DNA from: a bacterium | Lineage (GTDB): Bacteria > Patescibacteriota > Patescibacteriia > JAHIZJ01 | NCBI GenBank assembly: GCA_030699685.1 | Contig: JAUYLJ010000011.1 | Location: forward strand, 1-34,210 | Direction of reading: 5' to 3' | DNA: 34,210 bases | Shown here: positions 14,222-22,668 of the stretch, piece by piece | Position numbering within the stretch: the stretch's first letter is position 1 | Layout of the letters: each line of letters opens with the position of its first letter | Notes under the pieces: model-generated | What the model was told of the DNA's origin: nothing | Database searches by the model: none | What the model saw: the letters and a program-made list of their open reading frames with translations, nothing else | Program-made: the position numbers and the translations under genes

Positions 14222-15109
14222 TTACGAGACAACCAGGAGCCCGGCGATGATCAAGGCAATAGCGAATATCTTTTGCAAAGCGATTTTGGGAGAAATTTCC
14301 TCACGAAATAAATTCGGCCGATACCGTGAAATGATCAAGGAAAAAACAAACACAAAAACATATTGCACGGTAGATACCGCCGACACTATTGTAACAAACC
14401 ATAATGACGAAGCGAGCGTGGAAATTAGTCCGGCCGAGCTGGAAAGCGTTTCCGACAACACAGCCAGCCAAGGCCCTTTAGCACCTTTAGTCTTCACCTG
14501 AATTAGTAATATATTCCAGTGTCTTGAAAAGAGCAGCGTACCAATCAGTCCGGAAAAAACAGACAACCAGCCAAATACGGACCAAAATGAATAGTACTCC
14601 AATAAATATTTCATAATCACTATGTAAAATGAAACAACAACGGCGGAGAGCAGCATCAATCCCAGGGCACGGCTTTGAAAGATCATTCTCACGCTTCCGC
14701 GAAACATTATCAGCATCGCGCCACATACTATCAATCCAATCCCCGCGTATGTTATTGGCGAAAAGATTTCTCTCAAAAAAATCGCGCTCAGAATTGCCGT
14801 CGAGACCGGCACAATGGCAAAAAGCGGCGCTACTCTTGAGATATCCTCTATCTTAGCGGCGTGGAAATACGTGTATCCCATCACCACGAAAGCTCCTCCT
14901 CCAACGATAGCCAAAACAAAGTGGCCCGGTTCAAATATTGCCCAGCTGATTGATAAGCTCGCCACGCCAAAGACAAATTCAGTCAGACTGATGGGAATAT
15001 ATAAGCTACGAACGTCATCGAAATACCGTGAGACAAGCGTCTTATCGAGTATATTCGTGATCGCCCACAAGAAAGCGGCCAGCACGGAAAGTCCAATAGC
15101 CAAGGTCAT
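14222..15109 (-). CDS. EamA/DMT superfamily transporter
   Basis: 295 aa with about ten hydrophobic helices in two homologous halves, as expected of a drug/metabolite transporter. The first half opens LSVLAAFLWAITNILDKTLV, resembling the EamA start; GYTYFHAAKIEDISRVAPLFAIVPVSTAI is the conserved fourth-helix region, and the second half repeats with VVSFYIVIMKYLLEYYSFW. The substrate cannot be told from sequence. The ATG overlaps the stop of the histidine phosphatase gene by 4 bases, so the two are translationally coupled at the end of the long minus-strand operon. Confidence 0.85.
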   Translation of the reverse strand: MTLAIGLSVLAAFLWAITNILDKTLVSRYFDDVRSLYIPISLTEFVFGVASLSISWAIFEPGHFVLAIVGGGAFVVMGYTYFHAAKIEDISRVAPLFAIVPVSTAILSAIFLREIFSPITYAGIGLIVCGAMLIMFRGSVRMIFQSRALGLMLLSAVVVSFYIVIMKYLLEYYSFWSVFGWLSVFSGLIGTLLFSRHWNILLIQVKTKGAKGPWLAVLSETLSSSAGLISTLASSLWFVTIVSAVSTVQYVFVFVFSLIISRYRPNLFREEISPKIALQKIFAIALIIAGLLVVS

Positions 15110-15654
15110 ACGGGTTGCGTTATTTCATAATTCCACCCCGGCTGCCAGGACTTGGTTTTGCGCCAGTCCTGATCAATCGCCTGCTCCCAGGACTTGCCAT
15201 TCAATACGACTTCCAAAGCCAGCTGTGGAGCCTTGTGCGCCATGATCGCAATGTGTTTTTCGGTGTAATTGCTTTCTAGCATACGCAAAAAATCCCGAAT
15301 TCTTTTTTCAACATCTTGAAGACTTTCCCCGTTCGGAAAAGGAGTTCTGATGTATCGCGTATAATCGATCATCCGCTCGGGCTTTCGCGTCAAAAAGCCA
15401 TAATCACATTCTCGAAGCCGCTTGTCTTCGATAATATCCAACTTGCCGTCAAAACCCAACCGAGCGGAATCCACCGCCCGTTTCAAATCCGAACAAAACA
15501 TTATACCGAAGCGCGACGCGTCAACTCGATTGCCCAGCTCATTCGCTTGTTGAATACCCAACTCGGAAAGTTCCCCAGGATCCCAGCCGGTACATAATCC
15601 TTGCTCGTTGTCCGTGGTTGTCCCGTGCACGAAATAAGTGATGTGGGTGGTCAT
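15106..15654 (-). CDS. Histidine phosphatase family protein with altered RHG motif
   Basis: Phosphoglycerate-mutase-like fold of 182 aa. The catalytic His10 is present but the usual RHG triplet reads VHG (YFVHGTT), replacing the first phosphate-binding Arg by Val9. Other pocket elements are kept: SDLKRAVDSA with Arg59, ECDYG with Glu82, FPNGES and the second His140 in IAIMAHKAPQ. Family members hydrolyse phosphomonoesters or move phosphates; substrates vary. Loss of the first Arg may weaken or change activity, so a substrate cannot be named. It lies 29 bases after rarA and overlaps the EamA gene by 4 bases. Confidence 0.8.
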   Translation of the reverse strand: MTTHITYFVHGTTTDNEQGLCTGWDPGELSELGIQQANELGNRVDASRFGIMFCSDLKRAVDSARLGFDGKLDIIEDKRLRECDYGFLTRKPERMIDYTRYIRTPFPNGESLQDVEKRIRDFLRMLESNYTEKHIAIMAHKAPQLALEVVLNGKSWEQAIDQDWRKTKSWQPGWNYEITQPV

Positions 15655-15683
15655 AGTGTGACGTGTGAGGCCGCGGTCTTTTG

Positions 15684-16958
15684 TTATTTCCTCTTCGGTT
15701 GATAATATTTCTTCCCCTTCAATTCCTCCGGCAAATACTCCTGCTTTCCTTCTTCGGGAGTGTAATCGTGAGAATACTTGTAGTCCTTGCCATAGTCTAA
15801 ATCCTTCATCAAATCGGTTACCGCATTGCGAAGATGCAGCGGCACCGGAACGTTCAGCTGTTCTTTAGCGTCTTTGCGGGCTTCCAGAATACCCACGTAA
15901 GAAGCGTTAGACTTCGACGCTTCCGCCAGATAGACCGCCGCGTGCGCGAGATTGAGCTGAGCTTCAGGAAAACCGATAAATTCTACCGCCTGAGCTGCCG
16001 CGTTGGCAATCAAGAGCGCGCGGGAATCGGCCATGCCTATATCTTCGGAAGCGAGTATGACCATCCGACGGGCAATGAAACGAGGATTTTCTCCCGCTTC
16101 GATCATCCTGGCCAGCCAATAGAGAGCGCCGTCAGGACTGGAGCCGCGCAATGACTTGATAAAAGCCGAAATAACGTTGTAGTGCTCTTCGCCTTTCTTG
16201 TCGTACATCAGCCACTTATGCTGGAGGGCGTCTTCGACCGTCTTTTTTTGAATATGGCGAAAGCCTTGCTTGTCCGGCGAGGTGCTTTTGACAGCGATTT
16301 CAATCGCGTTGAGAGCTGTGCGCGCGTCGCCGTTTGAAGCCCCGATGATTAAATCAAGCGCCGTTTTGCCAATCTTCACTTTGTACTGTCCCAGGCCGCG
16401 TTTCTTGTCCTGAAGCGCTTGTTTCAAAATTTTCCCTATGTGTTCGGGCTCCAAGCGCTTCAATACGTAGACTCGCGAACGCGACAGGAGAGCCGAAATA
16501 ACCTCAAAGGAAGGATTCTCAGTCGTCGCGCCAATCAACGTGATCGTGCCGTTTTCAACATAGGGTAAAAACGCGTCCTGCTGGGCTTTGTTCCAACGAT
16601 GGATTTCATCGACAAACAAGACTGTGCGCTGGCTTTGAAATTTTAAACGATCCTCCGCTTTTTTCACGGCGGCTCGCAGCTCACCTATCCCCGCCGCCAC
16701 GGCTGAAATCTGCTCAAACACCGACCTGGTCATCCGGGCGATGATACGGGCGAGCGTTGTCTTGCCCGAACCGGGCGGCCCCCAAAAGATCATGGAGAAC
16801 AGTTCATCATTTTCAATCGCCAGGCGAAGCACTGATTTCGGTCCGACCATTTCTTCCTGACCGTAAAAATCATCCAAAGACTCCGGCCGCATCCGGTCGG
16901 CCAATGGAGCTTCTCGCCGCAGGATTTCTTCTCGTTTTTTATCGAATAAATCAGCCAT
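15684..16958 (-). CDS. rarA: Replication-associated recombination protein A (MgsA/RarA AAA+ ATPase)
   Basis: RarA acts at stalled forks and is related to clamp loaders. Walker A lies at residues 60-68 (GPPGSGKTT), Walker B at 114-122 (LFVDEIHRW), sensor 1 in LIGATTENPSF and the Arg finger region in SALLSRSRVYVLK. The C-terminal tetramerisation domain has GEEHYNVISAFIKSLRGSSPD and LARMIEAGENPRFIARRMVI, both highly conserved in the family. 424 aa is normal. On the minus strand TGC-TAGGAT ends 6 bases before the ATG, either an extended -10 of a leaderless internal promoter or (AGGA) a weak SD. Confidence 0.96.
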   Translation of the reverse strand: MADLFDKKREEILRREAPLADRMRPESLDDFYGQEEMVGPKSVLRLAIENDELFSMIFWGPPGSGKTTLARIIARMTRSVFEQISAVAAGIGELRAAVKKAEDRLKFQSQRTVLFVDEIHRWNKAQQDAFLPYVENGTITLIGATTENPSFEVISALLSRSRVYVLKRLEPEHIGKILKQALQDKKRGLGQYKVKIGKTALDLIIGASNGDARTALNAIEIAVKSTSPDKQGFRHIQKKTVEDALQHKWLMYDKKGEEHYNVISAFIKSLRGSSPDGALYWLARMIEAGENPRFIARRMVILASEDIGMADSRALLIANAAAQAVEFIGFPEAQLNLAHAAVYLAEASKSNASYVGILEARKDAKEQLNVPVPLHLRNAVTDLMKDLDYGKDYKYSHDYTPEEGKQEYLPEELKGKKYYQPKRK

Positions 16959-17008
16959 GACCCAATCCTAGCACAAAATCAGAAACCGAACAAGAACCGA
17001 ACATTAAA

Positions 17009-17665
17009 TTACCCTAACGGAATTGTGGCTATGGTTTCCGTATTTTGGTCTGAAAAAATTTTATCCGTTTCAACTAATTCAATCGAAGTAACGCTTTGCC
17101 TGCCAAAATCAAGCTTTTCGTACCGCTCAATGTCCCGCACGATTTCCCGTGGCGTTTCTTCGGTAAAACGGGCTAGTACCGTCCACCAAAGCCCCACATG
17201 CGGTCCAACATCCTGAGCGGCAGGTATTTTTTCTTTTTGAAAGTTTTCTAAACATTTTTTGACTAATGACCGCATCGACCCGGTCTGATCAAACACTTGG
17301 ACAACAAGCGAGGAACCGATATTGACAGTAGCATAATGCAAATCGATTTTTCCAAGCTTCTGCGACGCTTTCTTCAATGATGAAATAATATCCTCACGGT
17401 AATGGCGAATCTCTGGCACCTGACCGATATTCGTCACGGTAACATGATAAGACTCGGCAGGATAATACAACAAACCCGGCCAGCGATTTCGAAGTGCGGA
17501 CGATACAGTCAGCATCGTATCGGAAATTATTTCATCAGGCCTAATCACTAGCGTCCACCAGAGTTTTCCCTGATAATCTTCCGAACGAAAAACCGGCGGA
17601 GGCCATTGCTCCGCTGCCTGCTTCCAAAACGCCTTTCCAGCCTTCTCTTGCTCAGCGATTGTCAT
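17009..17665 (-). CDS. 2H-phosphoesterase-like (2'-5' RNA ligase superfamily) protein
   Basis: The 218-aa protein has one clear H-x-T motif, YHVTVTNIG at about 73-81 (His74), and a second candidate at GPHVGLWWTVLARF (His156), where the third residue is Gly instead of Thr/Ser. Two such motifs about 80-100 residues apart typify 2H enzymes, which act on 2',3'-cyclic phosphates or RNA ends. The replaced residue makes activity uncertain. It lies 8 bases after uppS, so they share a transcript, but no functional link is evident. The assignment rests on the motifs and on the alternating strand pattern around them. Confidence 0.5.
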   Translation of the reverse strand: MTIAEQEKAGKAFWKQAAEQWPPPVFRSEDYQGKLWWTLVIRPDEIISDTMLTVSSALRNRWPGLLYYPAESYHVTVTNIGQVPEIRHYREDIISSLKKASQKLGKIDLHYATVNIGSSLVVQVFDQTGSMRSLVKKCLENFQKEKIPAAQDVGPHVGLWWTVLARFTEETPREIVRDIERYEKLDFGRQSVTSIELVETDKIFSDQNTETIATIPLG

Positions 17666-17673
17666 TATTTTGC

Positions 17674-18366
17674 TTACTTTCCAAATCTCCGCTCTCGCCT
17701 TTGATACTCTTTAATCGCTTGCTCAATCTCTTTTTCCGAGAAGTCTGGCCAGTGTTTATCAACAAACATCAACTCTGAATACTCCGACTGCCAAGGCAAG
17801 TAGCCCGACAAACGCTGCTCACCCGAGGTACGAATAATCAGATCCGGTTCCGGCAGGCCAGGATTATAGAGGTGGGTGCTAATAGTTTCTGGCGAGAGCC
17901 GGGCCGGATTAATCTTTTCAGAAATAATTTTTTTGACCGCGTCAACGATTTCCGCTCTCCCGCCGTAGTTTAAACACAGATGAACGATTCCGCGAGTATT
18001 GTTTTTCGTTTTTGTTACGGCGTTCGTAATCAGATTTTGGAGCTTCTTGGGGAATTCCTCCGTGCGGCCGGACACCATCAGCTTAATATTTTCTTTGTGA
18101 AATTTCTCAAGCCGGTTTTTGAACACGTCCTCAAACAAGGCCAGGAGATAATTCACTTCTCGTTTTGATCGCTTCCAATTTTCGGTCGAGAATGCCCAAA
18201 ATGTCATCACCTTCACGCCCCGGTCCAAAGCGGCGTAACAGACACTCTCCATCACCTCAACTCCTTTTTTATGACCAAAAAGCGAAGGCCGACGATTGGC
18301 TTTCGCCCAGCGCCTGTTGCCATCGGGAATAATGGCGATATGCTGCGGTATAGAAGATGAGGACAT
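17674..18366 (-). CDS. uppS: Undecaprenyl (cis-prenyl) diphosphate synthase
   Basis: Extends farnesyl or geranylgeranyl diphosphate with isopentenyl diphosphate into the C55 wall carrier. The catalytic Asp15 is in IIPDGNRRWAK; FGHKKGVEVMESV, FWAFSTENWKRSKREV, LNYGGRAEIVDAV and the diphosphate-binding RTSGEQRLSGYLPWQSEYSE motif are all present. 230 aa is standard. The PDGNRRW form and SGYLPWQ in place of the commoner MDGNGRW and SNFLLWQ give it an archaeal/CPR flavour. It follows the polyprenyl synthase by 6 bases, which probably provides its allylic primer. Confidence 0.95.
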   Translation of the reverse strand: MSSSSIPQHIAIIPDGNRRWAKANRRPSLFGHKKGVEVMESVCYAALDRGVKVMTFWAFSTENWKRSKREVNYLLALFEDVFKNRLEKFHKENIKLMVSGRTEEFPKKLQNLITNAVTKTKNNTRGIVHLCLNYGGRAEIVDAVKKIISEKINPARLSPETISTHLYNPGLPEPDLIIRTSGEQRLSGYLPWQSEYSELMFVDKHWPDFSEKEIEQAIKEYQRRERRFGK

Positions 18367-18372
18367 ATGAAA

Positions 18373-19452
18373 TCAGCTCGTACGTGATACGATAAAATCA
18401 GCCAATTGCCGTAGCAGTATAGCACTTTTATTCTTTTTCTGTCCAGGTTGCGGAAGGGCTTTTTTTGCCCTATCGGCGTGTATCCTGGCCAGACGCGTAT
18501 TCGCTTCGAGTGCTCCGCAATCCCGGATAAGTCCGCGTAAAAAACCGGCATCGCGGTAGCTAAGCGTTGCCGATCCATAAAGGCTATCAAAGCGCTTTAG
18601 TTGGGGGCCGCTGAGGCGTTTGCGCGTTTCCGTGTACAGCAAAGTGCGTTTGCCTTCGCGGAGATCAGAATGAGCGGGTTTACCAGTCTGTTCCGGGCTG
18701 CCAAACACGCCCAAAATATCGTCCTGGATTTGGAAGGCCAGCCCGGCCGGGATGGCGTAGCGTGACAAAGCCAGTAAATCTTTCTGGCTGGCACCGGCGA
18801 GAATAGCCCCCAATTGGAGTGGCAATTCGAACGTGTACTTTGCCGTCTTGTATGTGTGGATCTGATAAATATCTTTGGCGCTGGAACGGCCACGATATCC
18901 TTGAAAGACGTCAAGCGCTTCGCCAAAATTTGTTTCAGTCAGAGCGAGGTTGATATGCCTGATTGCCTCCAGTTTCTTCGTTTCGGGAAATGAAGACTGG
19001 ATAATAAGCTCGTAAGCCAGATATCCGCCGATATTTCCTGCCAGGATTCCCATCGACAGACCAAAATGATCAGCATCGCTGCCTTTCAAACGACGTTTGT
19101 GCCAGTCGGAAAAATACCGGTGGACGGTGGGGCCACCGCGACGCGTATCATCACGGTCAATGATGTCATCGTGTATCAAAAGATACGAGTGGATAATTTC
19201 TACCGCTGCCGCCACATCAGTCAGCGAAGAGCCTGGACTGGAGGACACCGACAGGTATCCCAGTCTCACCAACAGGGCTCGTACTCTCTTGCTTGATCCC
19301 CTGAGCGTAAACTCTTCCAGGCGACGAATAATCTCGGAGGCTATGGGATGAATCTTACTCGACCGCGATAACGCTTTCGAAAAATACACGCGAAGACGTT
19401 TTTCAACGTCGCGCTTTACGTCTTTGATTTCCGAGTGTAGGTCTTCAGGCAT
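18373..19452 (-). CDS. Trans-polyprenyl (geranylgeranyl/farnesyl-type) diphosphate synthase
   Basis: Head-to-tail condensation of isopentenyl diphosphate onto an allylic primer. The first Asp-rich motif is DDIID at 95-99 followed by RDDTRRGG; the second is QIQDDILG at 241-248, with EGKRTLL at 266-272. Ser-Tyr at the fifth and fourth positions before the first Asp motif (HSYLLIHDD) suggests a medium-chain product such as farnesyl or geranylgeranyl diphosphate, but chain length cannot be fixed by eye. 359 aa is slightly long. Its first bases overlap the upstream ATP-cone gene by 8 bases; uppS is downstream. Confidence 0.93.
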   Translation of the reverse strand: MPEDLHSEIKDVKRDVEKRLRVYFSKALSRSSKIHPIASEIIRRLEEFTLRGSSKRVRALLVRLGYLSVSSSPGSSLTDVAAAVEIIHSYLLIHDDIIDRDDTRRGGPTVHRYFSDWHKRRLKGSDADHFGLSMGILAGNIGGYLAYELIIQSSFPETKKLEAIRHINLALTETNFGEALDVFQGYRGRSSAKDIYQIHTYKTAKYTFELPLQLGAILAGASQKDLLALSRYAIPAGLAFQIQDDILGVFGSPEQTGKPAHSDLREGKRTLLYTETRKRLSGPQLKRFDSLYGSATLSYRDAGFLRGLIRDCGALEANTRLARIHADRAKKALPQPGQKKNKSAILLRQLADFIVSRTS

Positions 19453-20290
19453 TTGGAAGCAATAGTCTGGCTTGATCTTTCAGTTTGGCAATGACTCGCT
19501 GCTCAGCCCGGCTGCAGCTGTTCCAGGCGGTGAAACTCAGCAGATCCTCAAGAGTAACCGTGTTGAGACGCAGGAGCTTAGATTTCATGCTTTTGTCAAG
19601 GTGGAACAGCACAGTGATAGGATATTGGTCCGTTTTTTCAATCCATTCGAGCAAACTGTTGCCCGCGGGATAGGACCAGCTCACTAGTTTGACTCCCGAA
19701 CACTCGGCGTACTTGACTGCTTCAGTGGTGTGCTTTGTGTTCGTCACCAGCCATGACTGATGGATTTTCTTTTTTGGCGCCTGTCGATCTGGATTATCGT
19801 CCGTATGATAGCCTTTCTCAATATCGTCAAACCGCGCTTTGACATAGAGTGCCGTCTTAACGCCGGTTTTGTAACCCTTGCGGTTGTGGAACTTGCACTC
19901 AAACACGTTCACTTCACCTTTCCTCGTGGCTAAAACATCCACCTCATGCGAAACGCAAAACCCTCTCACGTATACGCCGACCTGACAGTCATATCCTTGG
20001 CGTTCGAGCAGTCTGGCCACATAGCGCTCAAAAGGATAACCGGTCGGGCCCAGCTCAATCAGCGCCCGCCTCAGGCTGTAGCGCATGGCCGACGGTTGAT
20101 CGCTTTTGGCCAACTCACGCCGGGCAAAATCGTAAATCGTATCGGTGGATTTGAGCACGCCTTCCATCTGAGAGGCCTGCTTGCTCATGCGCAACGTGGT
20201 GGTTTCAGAGACGCCGGAATTTCTGAGAGAAGTTTCAAATTTCTCCCGATCAAAAGGCTGATATTCACCCGATGCTTTTCGTACTTTCAT
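19445..20290 (-). CDS. ATP-cone plus PD-(D/E)XK nuclease-like domain protein
   Basis: Residues about 1-78 form an ATP-cone (MKVRKASGEYQPFDREKFETSL, then IYDFARRELA and RYSLRRALIELGPTGYPFE), the nucleotide-sensing module of NrdR and ribonucleotide reductases. The following domain has EVDVLATRKGEVNVFECKFHN: Asp118, Glu131 and Lys133 fit the PD-(D/E)XK catalytic core of Mrr-like restriction endonucleases. The C-terminal part (SWLVTNTKHTTEAVKYAE) matches the Mrr-like alpha/beta extension. A nucleotide-gated nuclease is inferred. I chose the ATG at 20290; two other ATGs lie 9 and 12 bases upstream but fall inside the -10 box. It heads the isoprenoid operon. Confidence 0.75.
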   Translation of the reverse strand: MKVRKASGEYQPFDREKFETSLRNSGVSETTTLRMSKQASQMEGVLKSTDTIYDFARRELAKSDQPSAMRYSLRRALIELGPTGYPFERYVARLLERQGYDCQVGVYVRGFCVSHEVDVLATRKGEVNVFECKFHNRKGYKTGVKTALYVKARFDDIEKGYHTDDNPDRQAPKKKIHQSWLVTNTKHTTEAVKYAECSGVKLVSWSYPAGNSLLEWIEKTDQYPITVLFHLDKSMKSKLLRLNTVTLEDLLSFTAWNSCSRAEQRVIAKLKDQARLLLPNA

Positions 20291-20297
20291 AGAGTCC

Positions 20298-20326
20298 ATC
20301 ATACCGCATTCCGAACCGCAAGACAA
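20298..20326 (-). promoter_or_regulatory. Promoter abutting the ATP-cone/nuclease gene
   Basis: On the minus strand TTGTCT (20321-20326), a 17-base spacer and TATGAT (20298-20303), 7 bases before the ATG at 20290. This suggests a leaderless message for the operon running to the EamA gene. Confidence 0.55.
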
Positions 20327-20360
20327 ACGAAAATGACGGCCGAAACTGTTTTAGCGATCG

Positions 20361-21158
20361 TCAATAATAAAGTTGCTCACAAGCGTTTCCATCCTCATCA
20401 CCGTCTATCAAATGAATGTCCTCGCCGCTTTCTTTAGCACAACACTCGTAGAGGCTTTGAGCGTCGTCAGCTGTTTGAAAATCTCGGCAGTCGTAGAAAT
20501 TATATTCGCAAAAACAGGCGGGCGCGTCTTCCAGTGGAGTTTCTGAATTTTCAGCCTGGTACTCGGCTGTCTCCGCTCGTTCAGGAGTGTTTTGCTCCCA
20601 AACGCTTAGAAGTCTTGGATCACAATTCCCCCATAATCCACGACTGGATTCTCTGGCCTGGGTTTCCAATCTTATATACTCTTCTCTTCGCGCGTCATCC
20701 GGCGGGACGATAAAAGCCCTCGCGTATCCTTCCTCAACCAGTACGCGATTGACCTGTGTTTCACCAACATACACGTACCGCAACAAGCGTCCGTATCGGT
20801 CTGTATCACGAACGTCTTTTTCCAATCTCACGGCTTTGCCTTCGACTAATTCCCGGTTGCGTTCTATTGCTTCGGCCGCGTAACAATCAGGCGGCCGATG
20901 GGTAAGCTCAGGCGTGTCAATGGCCAAGTAACGCACGGTTTCACCGCCTTCCACGATAATCGTGTCACCATCAACAATCTGGATAACAACAATGCGCTCT
21001 TCCTCCAGTGAGCTTTCAGTTTCAATCCTATCCTCTTGGCCGCGTGTTTCTGCCTGTTGGCTGTCGGTGGTATTGGGACTGATAACCCACCACGCGGCAA
21101 ACATCCCGAAGACGATAACAACGACCAAATCCCTAATTGACGGTTTATTTCTTTTCAT
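20361..21158 (-). CDS. Membrane-anchored thermonuclease (SNase) with Excalibur domain
   Basis: An N-terminal membrane helix (about 11-26) exports the protein. Residues about 54-185 are a staphylococcal-nuclease fold: IQIVDGDTIIVEGGETVRYLAIDTPELTH with Arg76, Asp81 and Glu84 as Ca/catalytic positions, then DTDRYGRLLRYVYV with Arg124, and GYARAFIVPP, ending RGLWGNC. The C-terminal 45 residues (YDCRDFQTADDAQSLYECC, then DGDEDGNACE) form an Excalibur Ca-binding motif with Cys pairs. The protein would degrade nucleic acids outside the cell, useful to a bacterium that may scavenge nucleotides. A monocistronic gene 34 bases upstream of the ATP-cone promoter region. Confidence 0.9.
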   Translation of the reverse strand: MKRNKPSIRDLVVVIVFGMFAAWWVISPNTTDSQQAETRGQEDRIETESSLEEERIVVIQIVDGDTIIVEGGETVRYLAIDTPELTHRPPDCYAAEAIERNRELVEGKAVRLEKDVRDTDRYGRLLRYVYVGETQVNRVLVEEGYARAFIVPPDDARREEYIRLETQARESSRGLWGNCDPRLLSVWEQNTPERAETAEYQAENSETPLEDAPACFCEYNFYDCRDFQTADDAQSLYECCAKESGEDIHLIDGDEDGNACEQLYY

Positions 21159-21213
21159 TTTTTTACAAAAAAGGTTGTCGCAACGAATTTCTGGTTACGA
21201 AGAGTTGACCGCG

Positions 21214-22629
21214 CTATTGGTGAACAATCACCGGCGTGCCAACATCGGCCCAGTTATAAATCCATTCGGCGTTCGTCCGGTCAATGTTCACGCAGCCGTG
21301 ACTCATCTTATTGCCGAAGTTGTTGTGCCAGTAGGCGTAATGCAGATAATAGGTCGGCGCAAACCGCAGGTTAAAGTCAACGTCCTCCAAGTCGTAGTTA
21401 TCGGGGTGGTCCGGCCCATAGGTCCATTCGTAATCTTTGGTGGGAATCTTGGCGGTCACGCTGAAGTCGCCTTCAGGCGTGGGGTATTTGTCCAAACCCG
21501 AGGAAATAAGAAAGGTGTTTTCAATAATTCCGTTTTCGTAGGCGTACAAGCGCTGTTCGCTCAGCTTCACCTCAATGTATTTTCTCAAATCCGTGTGCCC
21601 TTGGATAGTATTGCGGCCCGGAGCGGTGATGATTTCGGTTTGCCCGTCACCGTCCACGTCACCCACCGCCGTGTAGACCCCGCCTCTGAATTCGCTTTCA
21701 TACGCAAAGAAGTTTTGCGAAAGCGGCTTGCCATAGGCTTCAAATACCCGTACTTGCGGTCCCCCTCCGGCGGCGATCGACACCACTATTTCGTCATATC
21801 CGTCATGGTCGACGTCCCCGGCCGCCACGTGAAAACCACTCTGGACCGTCTCAGGCCAGCCTTCAAACTGCCCAACAATAGATCGCGATGAATCAGTCCG
21901 GTACACTTTCACCAGTGAACGGCCAAAACGATATATTGAAGTAACAATTTCAGCCGCGCCACCATCAACTTCAGCTACCGCCACATGGACACCGCCCTGA
22001 TCACGCTTGGCGTATGGGAAGATCTCCACATTTTCCGTATTGCCATACCGTGAAAAAACGCGAACATGGGGTTCAGCGCCGACTCCCACGCCTGTCACGA
22101 TCTCCGCCACGCCGTCCGCGTCAACATCGCCGCAGGCAATGTTTACCCCGCCGCGGAAATCGGTGTGGTAGGCAAAAAAGCCGGGCGTGAACAACGGCTG
22201 ACCAAACTGGTTGAGGACGCGCACATGCGGCCCGCCGCCCTGGCCCGAACCGGTCAGAATTTCAAAACGTCCGTCATTGTTGAAATCACAGCTGGCGACC
22301 TTCACGCCGCCGCGAAAGCTCTCCGGATAAACAAAAAACTGCCTGACTAGACTCCCATCTTGCCTCAAAATACGCACTTGTGGACCTCCGCCCGGCCCCG
22401 CGCCGATGATGATTTCCTTGATGCCGTCGCCATCCACGTCCCCTGTCGCCACCGTCGCGCCCCCGTGGAAGCCTTTATCAAACGCCAACCATGAAAATTC
22501 TTTTTCCATCGCCACCCCTCCAAACACCTTGATTTCAGGCGCTCTGCCTTCTGTCGCGTAAGCACCTGGCGTGGCGAATATAAACCCGGCTCCGACTAAA
22601 ACGATGGTGCTGAGGAGGTTTTTGCTCAT
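21214..22629 (-). CDS. Secreted FG-GAP repeat protein with C-terminal L,D-transpeptidase (YkuD) domain
   Basis: A signal peptide (residues 1-25, ending AYA) precedes six FG-GAP/VCBS-like units, with Ca-binding loops DVDGDG at 64-69, DFNNDG at 115-120, DVDADG at 168-173, a degenerate one at about 220, DVDHDG at 272-277 and DVDGDG at 324-329. Residues about 350-471 are a YkuD domain: IEVKLSEQRLYAYENG, the His430/His435 region and the catalytic SHGCVNI motif with Cys446. L,D-transpeptidases make 3-3 crosslinks in peptidoglycan or attach proteins to it. The propeller-like repeats could bind a surface ligand or Ca, placing the enzyme. The start ATG at 22629 has only a weak GGGG upstream. Confidence 0.9.
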   Translation of the reverse strand: MSKNLLSTIVLVGAGFIFATPGAYATEGRAPEIKVFGGVAMEKEFSWLAFDKGFHGGATVATGDVDGDGIKEIIIGAGPGGGPQVRILRQDGSLVRQFFVYPESFRGGVKVASCDFNNDGRFEILTGSGQGGGPHVRVLNQFGQPLFTPGFFAYHTDFRGGVNIACGDVDADGVAEIVTGVGVGAEPHVRVFSRYGNTENVEIFPYAKRDQGGVHVAVAEVDGGAAEIVTSIYRFGRSLVKVYRTDSSRSIVGQFEGWPETVQSGFHVAAGDVDHDGYDEIVVSIAAGGGPQVRVFEAYGKPLSQNFFAYESEFRGGVYTAVGDVDGDGQTEIITAPGRNTIQGHTDLRKYIEVKLSEQRLYAYENGIIENTFLISSGLDKYPTPEGDFSVTAKIPTKDYEWTYGPDHPDNYDLEDVDFNLRFAPTYYLHYAYWHNNFGNKMSHGCVNIDRTNAEWIYNWADVGTPVIVHQ

Positions 22630-22668
22630 GCCCCAATTCTAAGGAAGAAAATCTTTTTTGGCAACTGT

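Noticed and set aside
20962-21891. 309-aa open frame on the plus strand
   Set aside because: Antisense to the thermonuclease start and the L,D-transpeptidase; a shadow of their codon pattern.
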